A stretch of 64,000 bases of DNA from an uncultured SAR116 cluster alpha proteobacterium (GTDB lineage Bacteria; Pseudomonadota; Alphaproteobacteria; Puniceispirillales; Puniceispirillaceae): the NCBI GenBank assembly GCA_902625725.1, contig CACOCY010000005.1:1-64000 (forward strand). Reading direction: 5' to 3'. Numbering within the stretch: the stretch's first letter is position 1; the number at the start of each line of letters is the position of its first letter. Shown one piece after another: positions 18,288-29,529 of the stretch. Under the pieces are notes generated by a model. The model did no database searches, was not told where the DNA came from, and was given only the letters and a program-made list of their open reading frames with translations. The translations under genes and the position numbers were made by a program.

Positions 18288-18908
18288 CTAACAACCTAGT
18301 TCAATATGTCTATAAAATCTATCTACTAATGCGGGCTCTTTTTTGAAATCACCGGTAAATTGTGTGGTTACCATTGATACATTGGGTTTTTTAACGCCTC
18401 TAGTAGTCATGCATTGGTGTTGCGCGTCGATTAATATAGCAACTCCTCTTGGCTTAAGAGCATTTTGAATGGCGTTGGCTATTTGGGAGGTCATTGTTTC
18501 TTGTGTTTGTAACCTCTTGGAGTATAAATCGAGAACTCTAGCTAACTTAGAAATACCAACTACTCGCTTATCAGGCAAGTAAGCTATATGAGCTTTACCC
18601 AATATAGGAACCAAGTGATGTTCGCAGTGGCTCTGCATACTTATATCTCTTAGCATTACGATATCATCATAGTTTTCAACCTCTTCGAATGTCCGCTCCA
18701 GCATCTTTTCAGGATCTTCAGTGTAGCCTGAAAAAAATTCTTCAAAGGCTCTTACCACTCTTCCAGGAGTATCTAAAAGACCTTCCCGCAGTGGGTTATC
18801 GCCTGCCCAACGCAACAAGACTTCTACGGCTTTTTCAGCCTCATCACGTGAAGGTTTGTCAAAAACCGTGTTATCCTTTACTGGCTCAACTGTATCATAA
18901 GGTGTCAT
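18288..18908 (-). CDS. folE: GTP cyclohydrolase I
   Basis: Converts GTP to 7,8-dihydroneopterin triphosphate, first step of folate (or queuosine precursor) synthesis; homodecamer. 206 residues, normal. Zinc ligands C95 and H98 in SHCEHHLVPI (94-101 region) and C166 in QHQCMTTRGVKK; GISKLARVLDLYSKRLQTQE is the family core. The classical zinc-dependent FolE1 type, not FolE2. No neighbouring folate genes on its strand. Confidence 0.95.
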   Translation of the reverse strand: MTPYDTVEPVKDNTVFDKPSRDEAEKAVEVLLRWAGDNPLREGLLDTPGRVVRAFEEFFSGYTEDPEKMLERTFEEVENYDDIVMLRDISMQSHCEHHLVPILGKAHIAYLPDKRVVGISKLARVLDLYSKRLQTQETMTSQIANAIQNALKPRGVAILIDAQHQCMTTRGVKKPNVSMVTTQFTGDFKKEPALVDRFYRHIELGC

Positions 18909-19191
18909 TAAAAAGTCCCATTCATATTAAACCTGATTTATCACTTTTCGTAAAATGTCAGCGAACAATATTTTATTTATTTATCTTAACGTTGTCTCAC
19001 TAGCAAAGAAACTTTTAAGAATTCCGATTAAAATTTATCATTTTATTCAAACAGTTTCAACCGTCTATATGCTAATAAAACACGCCTGCCGATATATCTA
19101 AACAAAAAAGCAGTTTGAGTTTTAAAAGGTATATTAAAATTCACAATTTGAATAAAATGTTTTCTCAAACAATATGTAGTCGTAAAAGCTT

Positions 19192-19305
19192 TTATTCGCT
19201 CCTATTAATTTGAGCCCATTCTGGAACCCAAGTTGGGTATGTGCTACATGCTGAAAAAGCAAGAAGTGTGGAAAATAAAAATGCAGTCAATATTTTTTTT
19301 GGCAT
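19192..19305 (-). CDS. 37-residue lipoprotein, uncharacterised
   Basis: A short frame with a clear lipoprotein signal: MPKKILTAFLFSTLLAFSAC, lipobox AFSAC with C20, then only 17 mature residues (CSTYPTWVPEWAQINRSE), rich in aromatic residues and proline. GAGAG sits a few bases upstream of the ATG. It stands alone in a long AT-rich gap between folE and the DJ-1-like gene. The precise signal and lipobox argue against chance; the function is unknown and I do not recognise the mature sequence. Confidence 0.55.
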   Translation of the reverse strand: MPKKILTAFLFSTLLAFSACSTYPTWVPEWAQINRSE

Positions 19306-19670
19306 AACGCTCTCACAAATTTAGTTATATTTCGTTGTAAGAGCATGTAACCTCAGTTTTACCTCTAAAACAAGAAATAAATTAGTTTAATTTTCAATCT
19401 TATGCCCCGATTCCAGAAATGTTTCTAACTTGTAACGCTTGAAAAAATAAAAAAATAGTTTATTTATCGGGTTTAATTCCAGATTTCTCTAACAATATAA
19501 AGCAGACATTTGTTTGTCACTTTTTAGCACCCATTAAACAATGTTTTTAATCAAAAAGTTTGTGAAAGTCCTAAAAACGCTCAGAAAAGAGGCATTAACT
19601 ATCTGTATCTAAAAGATTATTTTAGCAAAAAGTTTTAAATATTTACCAATTAAGAAGAAGGTTCACTCAA
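19306..19670. other. 365-base AT-rich intergenic stretch
   Basis: No gene, tRNA or clear hairpin terminator seen. It would hold the promoters of the tiny lipoprotein (leftward) and of the DJ-1-like gene (rightward). AAGAAGG about 8 bases before 19671 serves as the latter's ribosome site. Confidence 0.4.
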
Positions 19671-20207
19671 ATGAATAAATTAAATTTAGCTAAAAAGAAG
19701 ATCGCTATGATGATGGAAAATGGATTTAATGAGGCTGAATTTATTACACTGCAAAAAGCGATCATGGCTAAGCATGCGCAATCAAAAATCATTTCATCTC
19801 ATTATGGTCTCATTTACGGTAATCAAAAAACAGACAAAGGGATAAGTTATGCAGTCGATAATATATTATCAGAGACTTTGGCTATTGATTATGATTGTTT
19901 AATCATAGTTGGTGGCGCTGAGCATATCGAAACTTTGAGTGAAGAACCGCATGCAATAAGGTTGATACGAGCTTTCTTAAGAGAAAATATGCCAATTCTT
20001 TTTGTAAGCGAGGGGTCAAAACTATTAGATGATATTGGTGATACAAGATTCTCAGCGGTATCTTATAATGAGGAAATGATCGCAAAATCTGATTCTGTTT
20101 TTTGGAGTGTCAAAGGCCAAAGTCTCTCACTTATATTTACAGAATTCTTTAAAACAGTTTGCGCTGGTAAGATGATAAAAAAAGCAAATAACGGCGTTGC
20201 AGCATAA
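19671..20207 (+). CDS. DJ-1/PfpI-fold protein lacking the nucleophile cysteine
   Basis: 178 residues with the DJ-1/PfpI layout: KKKIAMMMENGFNEAEF (8-24) with the conserved glutamate, DYDCLIIVGGAE (73-84) matching YDxLxxPGG, and a nucleophile-elbow region PILFVSEGSKLL (108-119). Family enzymes have I-C-H-G at the elbow; here it reads V-S-E-G, so Cys is Ser113 and His is Glu. A protease, deglycase or amidase activity is therefore doubtful, and a binding or structural role more likely, as in the C-terminal domains of large catalases. A DUF1289 gene follows after 22 bases. Confidence 0.65.
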   Translation: MNKLNLAKKKIAMMMENGFNEAEFITLQKAIMAKHAQSKIISSHYGLIYGNQKTDKGISYAVDNILSETLAIDYDCLIIVGGAEHIETLSEEPHAIRLIRAFLRENMPILFVSEGSKLLDDIGDTRFSAVSYNEEMIAKSDSVFWSVKGQSLSLIFTEFFKTVCAGKMIKKANNGVAA

Positions 20208-20229
20208 TTTTTTTAGACGATAGTTATTT

Positions 20230-20430
20230 ATGAAAAAACTTGTATCTCCCTGTGTAAATGTTTGTCATATTTCGCGCGAAAACGGCTTTTGTAATGGTTG
20301 TTTTAGAACAAGAGATGAAATAAGTCGCTGGCGCGACTTAGATCACTATGAACAAAAAAAAATGATAGCCGAGCTTAAAAAAAGACGTAGAAATCTTAAA
20401 GATACTAGTTCAATTCGTCCTCGCGACTAG
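20230..20430 (+). CDS. DUF1289 small cysteine-rich protein
   Basis: 66 residues with SPCVNVCHISRENGFCNGCFRTRDEISRW, the C-x3-C ... C-x2-C pattern of DUF1289, probably a zinc or Fe-S site. Proteins of this family are small, cytosolic and uncharacterised. It lies 22 bases after the DJ-1-like gene and is probably co-transcribed with it. Confidence 0.85.
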   Translation: MKKLVSPCVNVCHISRENGFCNGCFRTRDEISRWRDLDHYEQKKMIAELKKRRRNLKDTSSIRPRD

Positions 20431-20760
20431 GCAAGGCATAAGAGTTATTTTAACATGATCGATGAAGAAGGTTTTGAAAGAATTTTATTGATACAGATTG
20501 TTAATTATCAACGTTGGGCTTGATTGCAGCTGTAACCATTTATTTGAAATTTCGTTTTTATAAAATAAAATTGCTTTAGCATAAATTAAGTGGGCATAAA
20601 ATTTATGGCTCATGTCTAACGAAAAAGATTTATTTATTCCACACGCTTATATTATTAATGTAAAAGGCGGCCCTTTTTTAATTGATGTCTGTTTTTGTTG
20701 CAGTTTGACAAAATTGATGCATACTGCCCGCGTAATAAAATGATTTTTGGAGTCAATCAT
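20431..20760. other. 330-base gap before aspS
   Basis: No established gene. A 43-codon frame (20612-20743) ending 17 bases before aspS encodes a peptide with CFCCS but has no clear ribosome site. TTGACA at 20705-20710 lacks a -10 at usable spacing. No tRNA or riboswitch pattern seen. Confidence 0.35.
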
Positions 20761-22533
20761 ATGCATCGTTATCGCACTCATAATTGTGGCGAGTTGTCGG
20801 AAAAGAACGAGAATGTTCGAGTAAAAATCTCTGGTTGGGTTCATCGCAAGCGTGATCACGGGTCACTTTTGTTTGTTGACTTGAGAGATCATTATGGACT
20901 AACCCAATGTGTAATTGACACGTCAGATAGCGCCTTTTCTATTGTTGAGTCGCTCCGAAATGAGAGTGTGGTAACTATTACTGGATTAGTTAAAAAGCGA
21001 AGCGATGAAACTGTTAACAACAATCTCAAAACAGGTCAAATAGAAGTTTTAATAGAAGAAATTATTGTTCAGTCAGAAGCTGAAATGCTTCCGCTTCAGG
21101 TAAATTCAGATGACGATGCTGGGGAAGAGACGCGTCTTAGATATAGGTATTTGGATCTCCGACGAACTCGTCCGCATAATAATATTGTACTACGCAGTAA
21201 AATAATACAATCCATTCGAAACAGAATGATTGAGCAAGGATTTAGTGAATTTCAGACACCTATACTTACCGCGTCTTCTCCCGAGGGTGCTAGAGATTTT
21301 TTGGTTCCTGCAAGATTGCATCCAGGGAAATTCTACGCTTTGCCTCAAGCTCCACAACAATTCAAACAATTAATAATGATGGCTGGGTTTGAAAAGTATT
21401 TTCAAATAGCACCTTGTTTTAGAGACGAGGATAGCAGAGCAGATAGAAGTCCTGGAGAGTTCTATCAATTAGACCTCGAGATGAGCTTTGTTGAGCAGGA
21501 AGATGTATTTGCTACTGTTGAGCCTGTAATAGCAGGAGTATTTGAAGAATTTTCAGGAAAAAAAATTGATCTTAATTTTGAACACATTTCTTATGCCGAT
21601 TCAATGCTAAAATATGGGAATGATAAACCTGATCTTCGCATTCCTATTGAGATTGCTGATGTGACAGATATTTTTCGTGGATCAGATTTTTCTATTTTTG
21701 CTAAAAATATAGAAAAAGGAGCAGTTGTACGAGCTATACCAGGACCAAAATGCGGTAGCAGGGCCATAGCAGATAGAATGAATAGCTGGGCGCAATCAGA
21801 GGGTGCTGCTGGATTGGGCTACATAATATACTCAAATGAAGAAGCAAAAGGGCCAGTTGCTAAAGCTCTGGGTCAGAAAAAGTCAAATGAGATTAAATCA
21901 AAACTTAGTCTAGAGGATGGTGACGCAGCTTTTTTTTCATGTGCATTTGAGAAGGAGGCTTCATCACTCGCTGGACGTGCTAGAGTTCGCATCGGAACAG
22001 AACAAGAACTTATCGATGAAACAGTTTTCAAATTTTGCTGGATTGTTGATTTTCCCATGTTTGAAAAAGACGAGCTTACAGGTAAAATTGAATTTTCCCA
22101 TAATCCATTTTCTATGCCCCAAGGAGGTATGGAAGCCCTAAATACCAAAGATCCTTTGGAGATCAAAGCATGGCAATATGATCTAGTTTGTAATGGAGTG
22201 GAGCTATCAAGTGGTGCGATAAGAAATCATTTGCCAGAAGTAATGTACCGCGCCTTCGAAATCGCAGGGTATGGACCAGAGGTGGTGGACGAGAAATTTC
22301 CTGCAATGATAAACGCTTTTAAGTTCGGAGCACCCCCACATGGCGGTATAGCGCCTGGAATAGACAGAATTGTAATGCTCATTGCACAGGAGCCAAATAT
22401 AAGAGAAATAATCCTTTTCCCTATGAATGGAAAAGCAGAGGATATAATGATGTCTGCACCCTCCCTTGTTGATGAAAAACAGTTAAATGAGTTGCATATA
22501 CGAAAGACTTCTTCTTCGCAAAAAATTTCTTAG
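20761..22533 (+). CDS. aspS: aspartyl-tRNA synthetase
   Basis: Class II synthetase charging tRNA-Asp. The start is ATG 20761 ([13 protein letters not shown], 590 residues), preceded by GGAG at good spacing; the 22 extra codons upstream have no family similarity. Order: N-terminal OB-fold anticodon domain ([19 protein letters not shown]), catalytic motif 2 [16 protein letters not shown], the bacterial GAD insertion, and motif 3 [13 protein letters not shown]. It converges on ctaA. Discriminating or non-discriminating behaviour cannot be decided here. Confidence 0.96.
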   Translation: MHRYRTHNCGELSEKNENVRVKISGWVHRKRDHGSLLFVDLRDHYGLTQCVIDTSDSAFSIVESLRNESVVTITGLVKKRSDETVNNNLKTGQIEVLIEEIIVQSEAEMLPLQVNSDDDAGEETRLRYRYLDLRRTRPHNNIVLRSKIIQSIRNRMIEQGFSEFQTPILTASSPEGARDFLVPARLHPGKFYALPQAPQQFKQLIMMAGFEKYFQIAPCFRDEDSRADRSPGEFYQLDLEMSFVEQEDVFATVEPVIAGVFEEFSGKKIDLNFEHISYADSMLKYGNDKPDLRIPIEIADVTDIFRGSDFSIFAKNIEKGAVVRAIPGPKCGSRAIADRMNSWAQSEGAAGLGYIIYSNEEAKGPVAKALGQKKSNEIKSKLSLEDGDAAFFSCAFEKEASSLAGRARVRIGTEQELIDETVFKFCWIVDFPMFEKDELTGKIEFSHNPFSMPQGGMEALNTKDPLEIKAWQYDLVCNGVELSSGAIRNHLPEVMYRAFEIAGYGPEVVDEKFPAMINAFKFGAPPHGGIAPGIDRIVMLIAQEPNIREIILFPMNGKAEDIMMSAPSLVDEKQLNELHIRKTSSSQKIS

Positions 22534-22585
22534 AAAACTGCAAACACAGTGTTTCAAATCTAAAAAACTAATATTATTTGTAAAT

Positions 22586-23599
22586 TTAAATAGTTTCTAG
22601 ATATAAGCTATGTATTACGGAGATGGATGTAGCAAGGAGTAACAAAGCCCCTATTTGATGCATAGCTCCAAAATGAACTGGCGCAGCATTAATTAGAGTT
22701 AAGATTCCAAGCATGAATTGAACTAATACAATTACTAGCATAAGGTGAGCTCTTTTTACCGCAGTTTGTTTAATTAGTGCATACCGCCACAAAAACAAAA
22801 CACCACAAGTTGCAATTAAAGCCAGCCATCTGTGATGAAATTGCGCTGAGGCTGGGTTCTCGAAGGGGTCTAGCAGGCCTTTTTCTCCATATTCAACTGG
22901 TACAAAACTATCACCCATTAAAGGATAATGATTATACAGCAAACCTGCATCCATCCCGGCTACAAATGCTCCTGCAATTGTTGTCAGGAAGATAAGGAAA
23001 AAAACAAAAGAAGGCCCCCGAAATTTTATTTTTGATTTTCCAAATGATAACGAGTGACCAAGCCATAATAAGCAAACAAAGATGCCAAGCGCTAAGCCCA
23101 AATGAACCGCTAGTCTATATTGAGATACGGTTGGTTCTTGAACAAGCCCAGAAGCAACCATCCACCAGCCTACTAAACCCTGCAATCCCCCAGCTAACCC
23201 TAATCCAATTAGGGGCACCTTATAGTTGTTAGAAATCATTTTTCGAAAGAAAAAATAAGTAAGTGGGATAATGTAAAATAGTCCTAACATTCTTCCCCAT
23301 AAACGATGAAAATATTCCCAGAAAAAAATCTTTTTAAATTCTTTCATCTCCATTCCAAAATTTAACTGAGTGTATTCAGGTGAATTTTTATAAAGTTCGA
23401 ACACACGAAGCCACTCGTTATTATTTAAAGGAGGTAGAGTTCCAATCAATGGTCGCCATTCTATCATCGATAGCCCTGAACCAGTCAGACGTGTGATACC
23501 ACCTATCACTACCATTACTCCCACTAGAATAGCCATAAGATACAGCCAATATGCCACTATCTTCTCGTTAGAAAAATGAAGTTTTCCTGACCAAAGCAT
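22586..23599 (-). CDS. ctaA: heme A synthase (CtaA/Cox15)
   Basis: Oxidises heme O to heme A for cytochrome aa3-type oxidase. 337 residues, about eight membrane segments, the alphaproteobacterial/mitochondrial Cox15 type. Heme-ligand histidines lie in FFWEYFHRLWGR, LAVHLGLALG, FHHRWLALI and MHQIGALLLL; SGLSMIEWRPLIGTLPP is the family's N-terminal signature. No other cytochrome oxidase gene is in the window. Confidence 0.93.
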   Translation of the reverse strand: MLWSGKLHFSNEKIVAYWLYLMAILVGVMVVIGGITRLTGSGLSMIEWRPLIGTLPPLNNNEWLRVFELYKNSPEYTQLNFGMEMKEFKKIFFWEYFHRLWGRMLGLFYIIPLTYFFFRKMISNNYKVPLIGLGLAGGLQGLVGWWMVASGLVQEPTVSQYRLAVHLGLALGIFVCLLWLGHSLSFGKSKIKFRGPSFVFFLIFLTTIAGAFVAGMDAGLLYNHYPLMGDSFVPVEYGEKGLLDPFENPASAQFHHRWLALIATCGVLFLWRYALIKQTAVKRAHLMLVIVLVQFMLGILTLINAAPVHFGAMHQIGALLLLATSISVIHSLYLETI

Positions 23600-23748
23600 T
23601 ATTCACCTTTTCCCAAAATAATTTAACGAAATGTTACCATGTTTGCTCTGACCGATTAAAGTACCTTTTTTATGAAGCGGTAATCTGTATCTTTAAATTG
23701 TAAAATTTAAATAAAAATAAAAAAAATAATATTTTATGATTAGCCATA

Positions 23749-23778
23749 CTTGACATATAAAAATTGAATTACCACTTA
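23749..23778 (+). promoter_or_regulatory. candidate heat-shock (RpoH) promoter of groES-groEL
   Basis: CTTGAC (23749-23754), then 17 bases, then CCACTTA (23772-23778) approximates the alphaproteobacterial sigma-32 pattern CTTG...CCAT-T better than a sigma-70 promoter. It lies about 77 bases before the groES ATG. I found no CIRCE element (TTAGCACTC inverted repeat), so HrcA control is not indicated. Confidence 0.5.
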
Positions 23779-23854
23779 CGCATCAGAATAAACATTTCTA
23801 AACGAGAATTTGTTGAATTAATAAACATGAAACTTAAATTTTGGAGACGAAGGC

Positions 23855-24142
23855 ATGAATTTCCGACCACTTCACGACCGGGTTGTAGTTGAGCGACTTG
23901 AATCAGAGGAAAAAACCGCTGGTGGCATTATCATACCAGACACAGCAAAAGAAAAACCAATGCAAGGTAAAATAATATCGGTTGGCGCAGGAGCCAGAGA
24001 CGATCAAGGAAAAGTTCATCCACTGGATGTTAAGGCGGGAGATACCGTTTTGTTTGGAAAATGGTCCGGCACTGAGGTCAAGATAGATGGAACCGATTAT
24101 CTGATTATGAAAGAATCAGACATAATGGGAATTTTGAATTAA
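23855..24142 (+). CDS. groS: co-chaperonin GroES
   Basis: Heptameric lid of the GroEL chamber. 95 residues, full length. [15 protein letters not shown] at the start, [13 protein letters not shown] mobile loop, and [15 protein letters not shown] toward the end are canonical. TTTTGGAGACGAAGGC before the ATG gives a strong ribosome site. groEL follows after 103 bases. Confidence 0.98.
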   Translation: MNFRPLHDRVVVERLESEEKTAGGIIIPDTAKEKPMQGKIISVGAGARDDQGKVHPLDVKAGDTVLFGKWSGTEVKIDGTDYLIMKESDIMGILN

Positions 24143-24227
24143 TATTATTTCAGAAAGAAAAACCAAGAAGATCGACAAATTTATTTTTGTTCAACACATA
24201 ACTTAAAAAATGTAATTTTTAAACTAG

Positions 24228-25892
<1,665 letters not shown>

Positions 25893-25929
25893 ACCACTCA
25901 CCATCTAGACTTAAAAATAAAACCGTTGT

Positions 25930-25965
25930 GGCCAGATAGTTAATTTCTATCTGGCCTTTTTATTA
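25930..25965 (+). terminator. Rho-independent terminator after groEL
   Basis: GGCCAGATAG (25930-25939), a 7-base loop, CTATCTGGCC (25947-25956), then a T run (TTTTTATT). A perfect 10-bp stem, 37 bases after the groEL stop. Confidence 0.92.
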
Positions 25966-26275
25966 TTATTAGATAGTGCGATATAAAATGGGGTAATCAG
26001 AGATCTCTGGTCTAAGGGTAGTGAATAAGGGCATAGTTTTGACATACACATCTGAATTAATTTAGATGAAGTGTCTTCTTTCAATTTATTTTGTTTTGAG
26101 CACTATAATAGCACACATTTTAATATTTTTTAATTTAATCTGAACGGGTTCACCTTTATTTTTTTGCTCACAATAAAGGACTTCCAAAAAGGAAAAATTT
26201 CTGCTGGAAAACAGCTTCGTTACAGTTTACACAAAACCATCAGAAAAATATTCTTCGCTTACTATTAGGAAATTT
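25966..26275. other. 310-base leader region before lysS
   Basis: No gene. Possible promoters are TTGACA (26039-26044) with TTAGAT 17 bases on, and a perfect TATAAT (26104-26109) lacking a good -35. Both are weak inferences. A short stem GCTG-GAAAA-CAGC lies near 26203-26215. No T-box or riboswitch features recognised. Confidence 0.3.
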
Positions 26276-27898
26276 ATGATGACAAATCCACTACGTTTCA
26301 ATCGAGAAATTGCCAATCTTGCGAACAACGCAAAAGCCTGGCCATTTGTTGAAGCCAGAAATCTTGCAAAACGTCTTGAGGTACAGTCACATAATAATAA
26401 TAAAGAGATAGTGTTCGAAACAGGGTATGGTCCTTCCGGACTGCCTCATATTGGCACATTTGGAGAGGTGGTAAGAACTAGTATGATACGTCATGCTTTT
26501 GAGGTGCTTACTGGAAGAAAAACGCGACTTATTTGTTTTTCAGACGATATGGACGGATTGCGAAAAGTTCCAGATAATATCCCTAATCAGGATGACATGG
26601 AAAAATTTCTTGAGATGCCATTAACGAGAGTTCCAGACCCATTTGGCACACATAGTTCTTTTGGAGCGCATAATAATGCGAGATTACAGGTTTTTTTAGA
26701 CAATTTCGGTTTTGATTATGAGTTTTTAAGTGCAACAGAGTTATATCAAACAGGAAAATTTGATTTGGCTTTGTTAGATGTTCTGTCAAATTACGAAAAG
26801 ATAATAAATATTATATTGCCAACACTTAGTGCAGAAAGACAAGCAACATATAGTCCTTTCCTACCTATTTGTCCAAATACAGGAAAAGTATTGCAGGTTC
26901 CACTTACTGGATATGATAAAGAGGCTGGCATGATAAGTTATGTTGATCCCTTAACTAGTGATGAGGTTACTACCAAGGTTACAGGCGGTAATTGCAAGCT
27001 ACAGTGGAAAGCTGATTGGGCAATGAGGTGGCACGCCCTTGGTGTGGATTATGAAATATCAGGAAAAGATTTGATCGACTCCGTTACATTATCATCAAAG
27101 ATTGTCAGAGTATTGGGATCAATACCACCAGCGGGTTTCTCTTATGAACTATTTTTGGATCAAAATGGAGAAAAGATTTCTAAGTCAAAAGGAAATGGTC
27201 TCTCAGTTGAAGAATGGCTTACTTATGGTAGCCCGGAATCTCTGTCATTATTCATGTATGCTCAGCCTAAGAGAGCAAAAAGATTATTTTTTGATATAAT
27301 ACCAAAGACTGTAGATGAATATTTTATTTATTTAGGTAAAATAAATGAATCTGATAAAGCAAGCCAACTTGAAAATCCGACCTGGCATATACACCAGGGA
27401 AATCCTGAAAGCTCAACCCTACCAGTGAGCTTTACGCTTTTGTTAAATCTTGCCGGAGTGTGTGCGGCAGAAGATAATCAGGCGATATGGTCTTACGTTA
27501 GGCAATATGTTCCCGGAGTAACGTCGAAAACACATCCACATCTTGACGTCTTAATAGGATATGCTGTTACCTTCTACCGGGATAGAGTGCGTCCATTTAA
27601 ATCCTATCGTATTGCTAATAAAGAAGAAAAAATACATCTGAAAGATTTAAAAGATGCTCTTTCCAAATTGCCAGACGAGGCGACTGCTGAAGATATACAA
27701 AGTAGAGTTTACGAAATTGGAAAGCAAGCTAATTACGAAAGCTTAAAAGATTGGTTTAGCTGTTTATATCAAATTCTATTAGGACAAACTCAGGGACCTA
27801 GGATTGGTAGTTTTTTTAAATTATATGGCCTTAAAGCCAGTCTTAACCTAATTGAAGACGCCCTTAATGACAGAATAGAAAAGGCTGAATTAAAATGA
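26276..27898 (+). CDS. lysS: lysyl-tRNA synthetase, class I
   Basis: Charges tRNA-Lys using a class I Rossmann fold, the archaeal/alphaproteobacterial LysK type, rather than the class II enzyme of most bacteria. 540 residues. HIGT (58-61) in GPSGLPHIGTFGEV and KISKSKGNG (300-308) are the HIGH and KMSKS motifs. The C-terminal part is the helical anticodon region. Its stop overlaps the pyrD ATG (ATGA), so the two are translationally coupled. Confidence 0.95.
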   Translation: MMTNPLRFNREIANLANNAKAWPFVEARNLAKRLEVQSHNNNKEIVFETGYGPSGLPHIGTFGEVVRTSMIRHAFEVLTGRKTRLICFSDDMDGLRKVPDNIPNQDDMEKFLEMPLTRVPDPFGTHSSFGAHNNARLQVFLDNFGFDYEFLSATELYQTGKFDLALLDVLSNYEKIINIILPTLSAERQATYSPFLPICPNTGKVLQVPLTGYDKEAGMISYVDPLTSDEVTTKVTGGNCKLQWKADWAMRWHALGVDYEISGKDLIDSVTLSSKIVRVLGSIPPAGFSYELFLDQNGEKISKSKGNGLSVEEWLTYGSPESLSLFMYAQPKRAKRLFFDIIPKTVDEYFIYLGKINESDKASQLENPTWHIHQGNPESSTLPVSFTLLLNLAGVCAAEDNQAIWSYVRQYVPGVTSKTHPHLDVLIGYAVTFYRDRVRPFKSYRIANKEEKIHLKDLKDALSKLPDEATAEDIQSRVYEIGKQANYESLKDWFSCLYQILLGQTQGPRIGSFFKLYGLKASLNLIEDALNDRIEKAELK

Positions 27899-29001
27899 TT
27901 TGGCAAAAGCTGGCAAGTTTTATTAAGTTTTTACCTGGCGAGGCATCACACCAATTGGCGATTCGTGCTTTGTCCACAGGGATATCTCCAAGATATTCGT
28001 GTGTTCAACTGCCAAGAGAAGTAGCTGGACTGCATTTTCCCAATCCAGTAGGTCTGGCCGCGGGATTTGATAAGAATGCAAAAGCCATGGCAGGATGTTT
28101 TGCTCTAGGTTTTGGTAGTGTTGAAATAGGGACCGTAACCCCCTTGCCGCAGCCTGGAAACCCAAAACCACGAGTATTTAGGCTACCAGAAGACAATGCT
28201 TTCATTAATAGATATGGTTTCAATAGCCACGGGATGGAGGTTGTGGCCTCACGTCTTTCGAAATGGCGCAAAACAAGACTTGCGGATCAAATAATAGGCG
28301 TGAATATAGGTGCTAATAAAGCCTCAGAAAATAAAGTAAATGACTACTATATTGCGTGTTTAAGACTGGCAGAATTAGTGGATTATATAACTATTAATAT
28401 TAGCTCACCAAATACCTTTGGTGTCAGAGATTTGCAGAGATCAGCGCCTCTGAAGAAAATAATTAAAAGTGTAAAATTTGCCTTAGTTGAAAAAAAATTG
28501 GTGAAACCGATTTTTGTAAAGTTGTCTCCTGACCTCAATAAACGTGACTTATCGTCTGCGATTGAGGTTATGATAAGCGAAGGCGTTAGCGGAGTGGTAA
28601 TTAGTAACACCACAATTTCAAGAGCTGAATTAAAAAATATTAAAAATCGTGAACAGGACGGCGGGTTGTCAGGAAAACCTTTGTTTAGATTGTCCTGTGA
28701 AAAACTTTTAGACGCATATTCTTTGGCAGAGGGAGAGATTAAATTTGTTGGAGTTGGAGGCATTAGTAATGTCAAAGACGCCTACATCAAAATATTACTT
28801 GGTGCAGATATTTTACAATTATACTCTTCTCTTGCACTAATTGGGCCTCATATTGCGAATCAAATAAATACCGGCCTCGCTAACATATGCAAGGGTGAAG
28901 GACTTCAAAATTTAGAAGAGATATGTGGTAGTTTTAAGTCGTTTTGTAAAGCAAACCAATATGCGGAGTATGCTGTAAACACCTATTTAAAAACCTATTA
29001 A
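27895..29001 (+). CDS. pyrD: dihydroorotate dehydrogenase (quinone), class 2
   Basis: Membrane-associated flavoenzyme oxidising dihydroorotate to orotate with ubiquinone. 368 residues, with the N-terminal helical extension typical of class 2. FPNPVGLAAGFDKNA, the FMN region INISSPNTFGVRDLQ with the catalytic serine, and FVGVGGISNVKDAY are diagnostic. The 4-base overlap with lysS suggests coupled expression. Confidence 0.95.
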   Translation: MIWQKLASFIKFLPGEASHQLAIRALSTGISPRYSCVQLPREVAGLHFPNPVGLAAGFDKNAKAMAGCFALGFGSVEIGTVTPLPQPGNPKPRVFRLPEDNAFINRYGFNSHGMEVVASRLSKWRKTRLADQIIGVNIGANKASENKVNDYYIACLRLAELVDYITINISSPNTFGVRDLQRSAPLKKIIKSVKFALVEKKLVKPIFVKLSPDLNKRDLSSAIEVMISEGVSGVVISNTTISRAELKNIKNREQDGGLSGKPLFRLSCEKLLDAYSLAEGEIKFVGVGGISNVKDAYIKILLGADILQLYSSLALIGPHIANQINTGLANICKGEGLQNLEEICGSFKSFCKANQYAEYAVNTYLKTY

Positions 29002-29143
29002 ACGAGCTTTCACTAGCTCATATCCCAAACAATTTTCTACCATAAATCTTAGTTCGAAAGTATACCAACATCACTTAAGCTACACATAAAAATTTTATTT
29101 ACTATATAAGCAATACTTTATGGAGTGTACAACCCCTGAGGTG

Positions 29144-29172
29144 TTGACCTTAAAGTAAGATTGTTTTATATG
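29144..29172 (+). promoter_or_regulatory. candidate promoter of rpmB
   Basis: TTGACC (29144-29149), exactly 17 bases, then TATATG (29167-29172): 5/6 and 4/6 matches to the sigma-70 hexamers. A transcript start near 29179 would give a leader of about 37 bases. Confidence 0.4.
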
Positions 29173-29215
29173 CATATCTAATTTTGTATTAGTAATACGA
29201 ATAAAGGAATTTGCA

Positions 29216-29500
29216 ATGTCAAAACGCTGTCAGATTACCGGTAAAACTGTGATGAGCGGAAATAATGTTAGTCACGCAAATAACCGAACGCGAAGAAAAT
29301 TTTTTCCCAATTTGCAAATCACAACAATGGATTCAGAAATTTTAGGGCGTAAATTAAAATTAAGGGTGTCGACCAGCGCTATCCGCACGGTTGAAAAGCA
29401 TGGCGGTATAGATACCTATCTTATTCAAGCTAAAAATAGTGAGCTAGCAAAAGAAGCACTAGCATTAAAATCTGAAATACTTGCTGTTCATAAAAACTAA
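29216..29500 (+). CDS. rpmB: 50S ribosomal protein L28
   Basis: 94 residues, a component of the large ribosomal subunit. SKRCQITGKTVMSGNNVSHANNRTRRKFFPN is the L28 N-terminal signature; KLRVSTSAIRTVEKHGGID is the C-terminal core. Only C5 remains of the possible zinc cysteines, so it is a zinc-free form. It converges on cobT with 29 bases between, the usual alphaproteobacterial neighbourhood. Confidence 0.97.
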   Translation: MSKRCQITGKTVMSGNNVSHANNRTRRKFFPNLQITTMDSEILGRKLKLRVSTSAIRTVEKHGGIDTYLIQAKNSELAKEALALKSEILAVHKN

Positions 29501-29529
29501 AAAATCTTATATTGTTTGTATTCGTTTAG

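Noticed and set aside
20705-20710. Perfect TTGACA near aspS
   Set aside because: No -10 hexamer at 16-18 base spacing.
26066-26143. 25-residue hydrophobic peptide before lysS
   Set aside because: Expected by chance in very AT-rich DNA; no ribosome site or partner.
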